Origin: Streptomyces sp. HUAS MG91
Lineage (GTDB): Bacteria > Actinomycetota > Actinomycetes > Streptomycetales > Streptomycetaceae
Direction of reading: 5' to 3'
DNA: 64,000 nucleotides
Assembly (NCBI RefSeq): GCF_040529335.1
Contig: NZ_CP159534.1
Span: 4,836,001 to 4,900,000, forward strand
Each line of letters opens with the position of its first letter. Within the stretch, counting starts at the first letter, position 1. The notes beneath the pieces are model-generated. The model did no database searches and was not told the DNA's origin. It saw only the letters and a list, made by a program, of their open reading frames with translations. Of the stretch, positions 59,879 through 64,000 are shown one piece after another. Made by a program: the position numbers and the translations under genes.

Positions 59879-61543
59879 ATGCAGCCCCTTCAGGCCGACG
59901 AGCCGACGACGGTCGGCCCCTACCGGCTCCTGGGCCGGCTCGGGGCCGGCGGGATGGGCCGGGTGTACCTGGGCCGCAGCGCGGGCGGCCGGACCGTCGC
60001 CGTCAAGATCGTCCACCCGCACTTCGCGCTCGACGACGAGTTCCGGGCGCGTTTCCGGCGTGAGGTGGCCGCGGCCCGGCGGGTCGGCGGCGCGTGGACG
60101 GCCGCGGTGCTCGACGCGGACCCCGAGGCGCCGGTGCCGTGGGTGGCCACCGGATACGTCGCCGGGCCCGCGCTCGCCCAGGCGGCCGGTCCCGGCCGGG
60201 CGCTGCCCGAGCACTCCGTACGGGTCCTGGGCGCCGGGCTCGCCGAGGCGCTGGCGGCCGTGCACGGCCTGGGCCTGGTCCACCGTGACGTGAAGCCGGC
60301 CAACGTCCTGCTGACCGTCGACGGCCCGCGCCTCATCGACTTCGGCATCGCGAGGGCCACCGACGGCACCGCGTCCCTCACCTCCACCGGCGTCTCCATC
60401 GGCTCGCCCGGCTACATGGCGCCCGAGCAGATCCTCGGCAAGGGCGTCACCGGCGCCTCCGACGTCTTCTCGCTGGGCGCGGTCCTGGTGTACGCGGCGA
60501 CGGGGGAGTCCCCCTTCCCCGGCGACTCCTCGGCCGCGCTGCTCTACAAGGTCGTCCACGAGGAGCCCGAACTGGGTTCCCTGGGCGGCGAGTTGCGCGA
60601 CATCGTCGCCGCCTGCCTGGCGAAGGCGCCCGGCGACCGGCCCGCCCCCGAGGACGTGGCACGCCGGCTGGCCCCCGAGGGCGCGGCGGCCCTGGTCGCG
60701 GCGGGCTGGCTGCCCGGGGCGCTGGTCGAGCAGGTGATGCGGGGCGCGGCGCGGCTCCTCGACATGGAGGGCACCGACCCGGCCACGGGACCGGTCGGCT
60801 TCAGCAGCCCGGCCGTCACCGGCGACGCGCCGGGCGTCTTCGGACCGCCCGACCCGTCGTACACGGCCGTACCGGCGCAGCGCGCCGAGGCCGCGGCGGG
60901 AGACGCGGTGGAGGACGCCAGACCCGGGCGGCTGTCGATGTCCGTGTCGGCGACCTCGACCCCGGCGACCGCGAACGGGCGCGGCCGCAAGGTCAGTTGC
61001 TCGGTCGCGCTGGCCGTGGCGGGGGCGCTGGCCGCGGTCACCGTGGGCGGGATCCTGGTCGTGAACATGCTGCCGAGCTCCGGGGACCGGGACTCCGGCA
61101 GCTCGGCGGGCGGGGCACGGCCCCCGATGTCCTCGACGTCCGCCCGCCCGTCGGCGTCGCCCTCCCCGTCGACCGCCGCTCCGCAACCCTCCGGCACCGT
61201 CCCCTCCTTCTACCTCGGCACCTGGGAGGGGAAGGCCACGGTGCTGGGCATCCAGGCCGACACCTACCGCGTCGAGCTGAAGCAGACGGGCGTCGGCCGC
61301 CGCCTCGGCACCGTCACCTCGACCGACCTGACGGGCAACCGCTGCGTCGACGAACTGACCCTGAAATCCGCCACCGCGACCGAAGTGGTGGCCGCCGGCA
61401 AGAAGATCTCCGGCGACGACTTCAAATGCGCCGACGGCTCCAGCACCGTGCACCTGACCCGCGACGGCACGGGCCTGCGCTACACCTCCGAGTACCCGGA
61501 GGCGGGCAACCCGACGGCGGACCTGAGGCGCGTGGGGCGGTGA
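59879..61543 (+). CDS. Membrane Ser/Thr protein kinase with extracellular sensor domain
   Basis: The product is 554 residues from the ATG at 59879 with GGGGAGG. The kinase domain is complete: glycine loop LGAGGMGRVYLG, ATP Lys in VAVKIVH, catalytic loop HRDVKPANVLL (D137), DFGIAR (D154) and GSPGYMAPEQ. A low-complexity juxtamembrane region precedes a single helix near residues 374-397. A Ser/Pro-rich spacer then leads to a C-terminal extracellular beta domain with two cysteines (NRCVDELTL, KCADGSST). Its stop overlaps the prepilin peptidase gene by GTGA. The ligand is unknown; PASTA repeats are absent. Confidence 0.93.
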   Translation: MQPLQADEPTTVGPYRLLGRLGAGGMGRVYLGRSAGGRTVAVKIVHPHFALDDEFRARFRREVAAARRVGGAWTAAVLDADPEAPVPWVATGYVAGPALAQAAGPGRALPEHSVRVLGAGLAEALAAVHGLGLVHRDVKPANVLLTVDGPRLIDFGIARATDGTASLTSTGVSIGSPGYMAPEQILGKGVTGASDVFSLGAVLVYAATGESPFPGDSSAALLYKVVHEEPELGSLGGELRDIVAACLAKAPGDRPAPEDVARRLAPEGAAALVAAGWLPGALVEQVMRGAARLLDMEGTDPATGPVGFSSPAVTGDAPGVFGPPDPSYTAVPAQRAEAAAGDAVEDARPGRLSMSVSATSTPATANGRGRKVSCSVALAVAGALAAVTVGGILVVNMLPSSGDRDSGSSAGGARPPMSSTSARPSASPSPSTAAPQPSGTVPSFYLGTWEGKATVLGIQADTYRVELKQTGVGRRLGTVTSTDLTGNRCVDELTLKSATATEVVAAGKKISGDDFKCADGSSTVHLTRDGTGLRYTSEYPEAGNPTADLRRVGR

Positions 61544-62217
61544 CCGGTCCGCTGCTCGTGCTCGCCGCCCTGTGGGGCGCCGCCACCGGGGTGCTGCTGC
61601 CCCGCGCCGCCTACCGCCTCTCCGTCGAACCGGACGAACCCTGGCGCCCGGCCCGCGGCTGGCTCGGCCCCCGGCCGGGCCCCGCCGCCCCGCTCCTGGC
61701 CGCCGTCACCGCCGCCGCCTGCGTCCTGCTCGCCGCCGCCACCGACACCCGCCCCGAACTGGCCGCCTGGCTGCTGCTCGCGCCGCTCGCCGTGCTCCTC
61801 GCCACCGTCGACTTCGCCGTGCACCGGCTGCCCGACGTGCTGACCCTGCCGTTCGCGGGCGCGGCCCTGCTCGCGCTCGGCGCCGCCGCGCTGCTGCCGG
61901 AGCCCGGCGGGTCGTGGCGCGGGGCGGTGCTGGGGGCGCTCGGCATGGGCGCCGGGTATCTGGTGCTGCACCTGGTCAACTCGCGGGGCATGGGGTTCGG
62001 CGACGTGAAGCTGGCGCTCGGGCTCGGTGCGGCGCTCGGCTGGTACGGGCTCGGGGTGCTGTTCCTCGGGGCGTTCGCGGGCGTGCTGTTCAACGGCCTG
62101 TACGCGCTCGTCCTCGTCGCCGCCCGGCGCGCGGGCCGCAAGACCGAGATCCCGCTGGGCCCCTTCATGATCCTCGGGGCGTACGCGGGGGTTCTGCTGG
62201 GTGCTCTGGCGGCCTGA
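61540..62217 (+). CDS. A24 family prepilin peptidase (TadV/CpaA-like)
   Basis: The product is 225 residues from a GTG overlapping the kinase stop. It has about six or seven helices. The two catalytic aspartates are D91 in ATVDFAVHRLPD and D155 in GMGFGDVKLALG (the GxGD motif). The methyltransferase domain of PilD is missing, so it is like TadV or archaeal peptidases. These cut the leader of type IV prepilins. No pilin or Tad genes are in the window, so its substrate lies elsewhere. Coupling to a kinase is unusual. Confidence 0.88.
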   Translation: MTGPLLVLAALWGAATGVLLPRAAYRLSVEPDEPWRPARGWLGPRPGPAAPLLAAVTAAACVLLAAATDTRPELAAWLLLAPLAVLLATVDFAVHRLPDVLTLPFAGAALLALGAAALLPEPGGSWRGAVLGALGMGAGYLVLHLVNSRGMGFGDVKLALGLGAALGWYGLGVLFLGAFAGVLFNGLYALVLVAARRAGRKTEIPLGPFMILGAYAGVLLGALAA

Positions 62218-62264
62218 CGTACGCTGAGAATTCAGCTCTATCTCCTCTGAAAGGGGCCCGCACG

Positions 62265-63464
62265 GTGACCGAGAAGGCCGCACTGCAGTCCGTCCTCGAC
62301 CGTGCCGCCGCCGGCGGGCGCATCACCCCGGAAGAGGCCGTCGCCCTGTACCGCGACGCCCCGCTGCACGCACTGGGCGCCGCCGCCGACGCCATCCGCC
62401 GCCGCAAGTACGCGGGCATCGAGCACATCGCCACGTACATCATCGAGCGGAACATCAACTACACGAACGTGTGCGTCACGGCGTGCAAGTTCTGCGCCTT
62501 CTACGCGGCCCCGAAGGACACCAAGAAGGGCTGGACCCGCGACCTCGACGACATCCTGCGCCGCTGCGCGGAGACGATCGAGCTGGGCGGCACCCAGATC
62601 ATGTTCCAGGGCGGCCACCACCCGGACTACGGCGTGGAGTACTACGAGGAGCACTTCTCCGCGATCAAGAAGGCCTACCCCGAGCTGGTCATCCACAGCC
62701 TGGGCGCCTCCGAGGTCGAGCACATGGCCCGTATCTCGAAGGTGTCCGTCGAGGAGGCGATCCAGCGCATCCACGCGGCCGGGCTCGACTCCTTCGCCGG
62801 TGCCGGCGCCGAGCTGCTCCCCGAGCGCCCGCGCAAGGCCATCGCCCCGCTGAAGGAGTCCGGCGAGCGCTGGCTGGAGATCATGGAGACCGCCCACAAC
62901 CTGGGCGTCGAGTCGACCTCCACCATGCTCATGGGTACCGGCGAGACCAACGCCGAGCGCATCGAGCACCTCCGCATGATCCGCGACGTGCAGGACCGGA
63001 CGGGCGGCTTCCGGGCCTTCATCCCGTACACGTACCAGCCGGAGAACAACCACCTCAAGGGCCGCACGCAGGCCACGCTCTTCGAGTACCTGCGCATGAT
63101 CGCCATCGCCCGGATCTTCCTGGACAACGTCCAGCACATCCAGGGCTCCTGGCTGACCACCGGCAAGGAGGTCGGCCAGCTGTCGCTGCACTACGGCGCC
63201 GACGACCTCGGCTCGATCATGCTTGAGGAGAACGTCGTCTCCTCGGCCGGTGCCAAGCACCGCTCGAACCGCATGGAGATCATCGACCTGATCCGCAAGG
63301 CGGGCCGCGTCCCGGCGCAGCGCGCCACCACGTACGAGCACCTCGTCGTGCACGACGACCCGGCGAACGACCCCGTCGACGACCGGGCCTCCTCGCACAT
63401 CTCGTCCATCGCGATCGAGGGCGGCACGGCGCACCCCGAGCTCAAGCTCGTCTCCACCAACTGA
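62265..63464 (+). CDS. mqnC: Cyclic dehypoxanthinyl futalosine synthase
   Basis: The product is 399 residues from a GTG at 62265 with AAAGGGG. It is a radical SAM enzyme: C70-x3-C74-x2-C77 in VCVTACKFCAFY, after ERNINYTN. Further landmarks are GGTQIMFQGGHHPDYGVEYYEEHF, HSLGASEVEHMARIS, GAGAELLPERPRKAIAP, STSTMLMGTGETNAERIEHL and FIPYTYQPENNHL. It cyclises dehypoxanthine futalosine, following MqnE and MqnB in the pathway. It is followed by an amidohydrolase-like gene 16 bases later. Confidence 0.96.
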   Translation: MTEKAALQSVLDRAAAGGRITPEEAVALYRDAPLHALGAAADAIRRRKYAGIEHIATYIIERNINYTNVCVTACKFCAFYAAPKDTKKGWTRDLDDILRRCAETIELGGTQIMFQGGHHPDYGVEYYEEHFSAIKKAYPELVIHSLGASEVEHMARISKVSVEEAIQRIHAAGLDSFAGAGAELLPERPRKAIAPLKESGERWLEIMETAHNLGVESTSTMLMGTGETNAERIEHLRMIRDVQDRTGGFRAFIPYTYQPENNHLKGRTQATLFEYLRMIAIARIFLDNVQHIQGSWLTTGKEVGQLSLHYGADDLGSIMLEENVVSSAGAKHRSNRMEIIDLIRKAGRVPAQRATTYEHLVVHDDPANDPVDDRASSHISSIAIEGGTAHPELKLVSTN

Positions 63465-63480
63465 GGCGCCCGGTAACCCC

Positions 63481-64000
63481 GTGCTGACACTCCACACCGT
63501 CGCCGACGGGTCGTCCGTCGTCGTCGACGGCGCCGTCGTCGCGGCGCTCGGCCCGTACGAGGAACTGGCCGCCGCCCATCCCGGGGCCCGGGTGCGGCGG
63601 TGGCCCGGGATCCTCACCCCCGGGCTGCTCAATCCGTACGGTCCGGAGATCCTGGAGCACACGTACCACCCGGATCCGCGCGAGGCCGACACGCGCGGCA
63701 CCGTGCCGATCGGCGGGGAGCGGGCGCGGGAGATCTTCCGCGCCGATCCCTCGCTGCTCGGGGCCAGTGCGCGGCGGGGGGTGCAGCGGTTGTTCGCGCA
63801 CGGGACGGTCGCCGTCGCCGGTGAGCTGCGCTCCAAGGCCGTCCTCGATGTGGCGCAGCGCTCGGGGCTCGTGTTCGCGGCGCGGCCGGACCGCCTCCCC
63901 GGGCCCGTCTCCCTCTCCCCGAAGCCGCTGGTCCTGCTGCCCGCCCTCGCGGTGGGCGGGCCCGCCCGTTTCGCCGTCTTCGACGTCTCCGACCGGGCCG
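63481..64000 (+). CDS. Amidohydrolase-like protein lacking metal-binding HxH, N-terminal part (cut by window edge)
   Basis: The frame runs from a GTG at 63481 to the right edge, 173 residues so far. It opens like an amidohydrolase, with a beta-sandwich start (LTLHTVADGSSVVVDGAVVAALG) and the phrase GILTPGLLNPYGPE, which aligns with the PG-hydrophobic-N-x-HxH block of imidazolonepropionase, cytosine deaminase and MqnX. Here the His pair is replaced by Tyr-Gly. The HTYHPDPREADT loop has histidines further on. Its metal site therefore appears lost, though the missing C-terminus could be needed. It follows mqnC by 16 bases, suggesting co-transcription; the Shine-Dalgarno site is weak. Confidence 0.75.
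   Translation, partial: MLTLHTVADGSSVVVDGAVVAALGPYEELAAAHPGARVRRWPGILTPGLLNPYGPEILEHTYHPDPREADTRGTVPIGGERAREIFRADPSLLGASARRGVQRLFAHGTVAVAGELRSKAVLDVAQRSGLVFAARPDRLPGPVSLSPKPLVLLPALAVGGPARFAVFDVSDRA

Overview
The window is chromosomal DNA of a high-GC actinomycete, almost certainly Streptomyces. The signs are a very strong G/C third-position bias, many GTG starts, 4-base ATGA/GTGA stop-start overlaps, DUF3558 lipoproteins, a DUF2637 membrane protein, mycothiol-type DinB (DUF664) and DUF4229 proteins, and a futalosine-type (mqn) menaquinone pathway. About 63 protein-coding genes can be supported, two of them cut by the window edges. I see no rRNA or tRNA gene, no CRISPR array, no transposase or phage gene and no replication origin. 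Much of this looks like conserved core chromosome interleaved with small accessory operons. Family names are assigned from motifs and recall, since no database could be searched.

Layout. 0-8.5 kb: a truncated DUF2637 protein, two tandem DUF3558 lipoproteins, an RtcB RNA ligase, an HxlR regulator divergent from an oxidoreductase, a YnfA-type membrane protein, and an SDR coupled to a tiny membrane protein. 7.6-10.3 kb: an AraC regulator, then a luciferase-like monooxygenase with its FMN reductase (CE1758/CE1759 type). 10.2-17.6 kb: a GT4 glycosyltransferase with a polytopic membrane partner, an MprAB-like two-component pair, an F420/FMN luciferase-like enzyme and a DinB protein. 17.8-25.5 kb: hemL, a phosphatase, a NodB-like lipoprotein, then resA-ccdA-resB-ccsB, the System II cytochrome c maturation operon. 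25.6-32 kb: nucleobase genes, namely a 2OG-Fe oxygenase divergent from a PucR regulator, and a two-NCS1-permease operon around a yeast-type cytosine deaminase and a TetR.

32.6-39.8 kb: mqnL-mqnP, mqnM, an Lrp/AsnC regulator and mqnE, with TPR, coiled-coil and rhomboid membrane proteins between them. 40-42 kb: DUF4229, then a 33-aa Cys-rich leader peptide ahead of a DAACS-family symporter, which looks like a cysteine-responsive attenuator. 42.1-46.6 kb: TetR, MaoC, FabG4-like reductase and FadA2-like thiolase, the same order as mycobacterial htdX-fabG4-fadA2. 46.6-50.7 kb: an XRE regulator with an MFS exporter, and an AraC regulator with a DUF2000 protein. 50.8-58.2 kb: an RpiR regulator divergent from a six-gene operon (C45-type Ntn acyltransferase/peptidase plus a complete Dpp/Opp-type ABC importer), with two copies of one palindrome in the control region. 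58.3-64 kb: a cold-shock protein, mqnA, a Ser/Thr kinase coupled to an orphan prepilin peptidase, mqnC, and a truncated amidohydrolase-like gene that lacks the metal-binding HxH.

How it works together: tetrapyrrole supply (hemL), cytochrome c maturation (res/ccs) and menaquinone synthesis (mqnA, C, E, L, M, P) lie within 46 kb, so the core of the window serves the aerobic respiratory chain. mqnB, mqnD and the final methyltransferase are not here. A dispersed palindromic element of the sequence family CGCAGTTCCCCGCGCCCCT occurs about five times, mostly at the 3' ends of transcription units.
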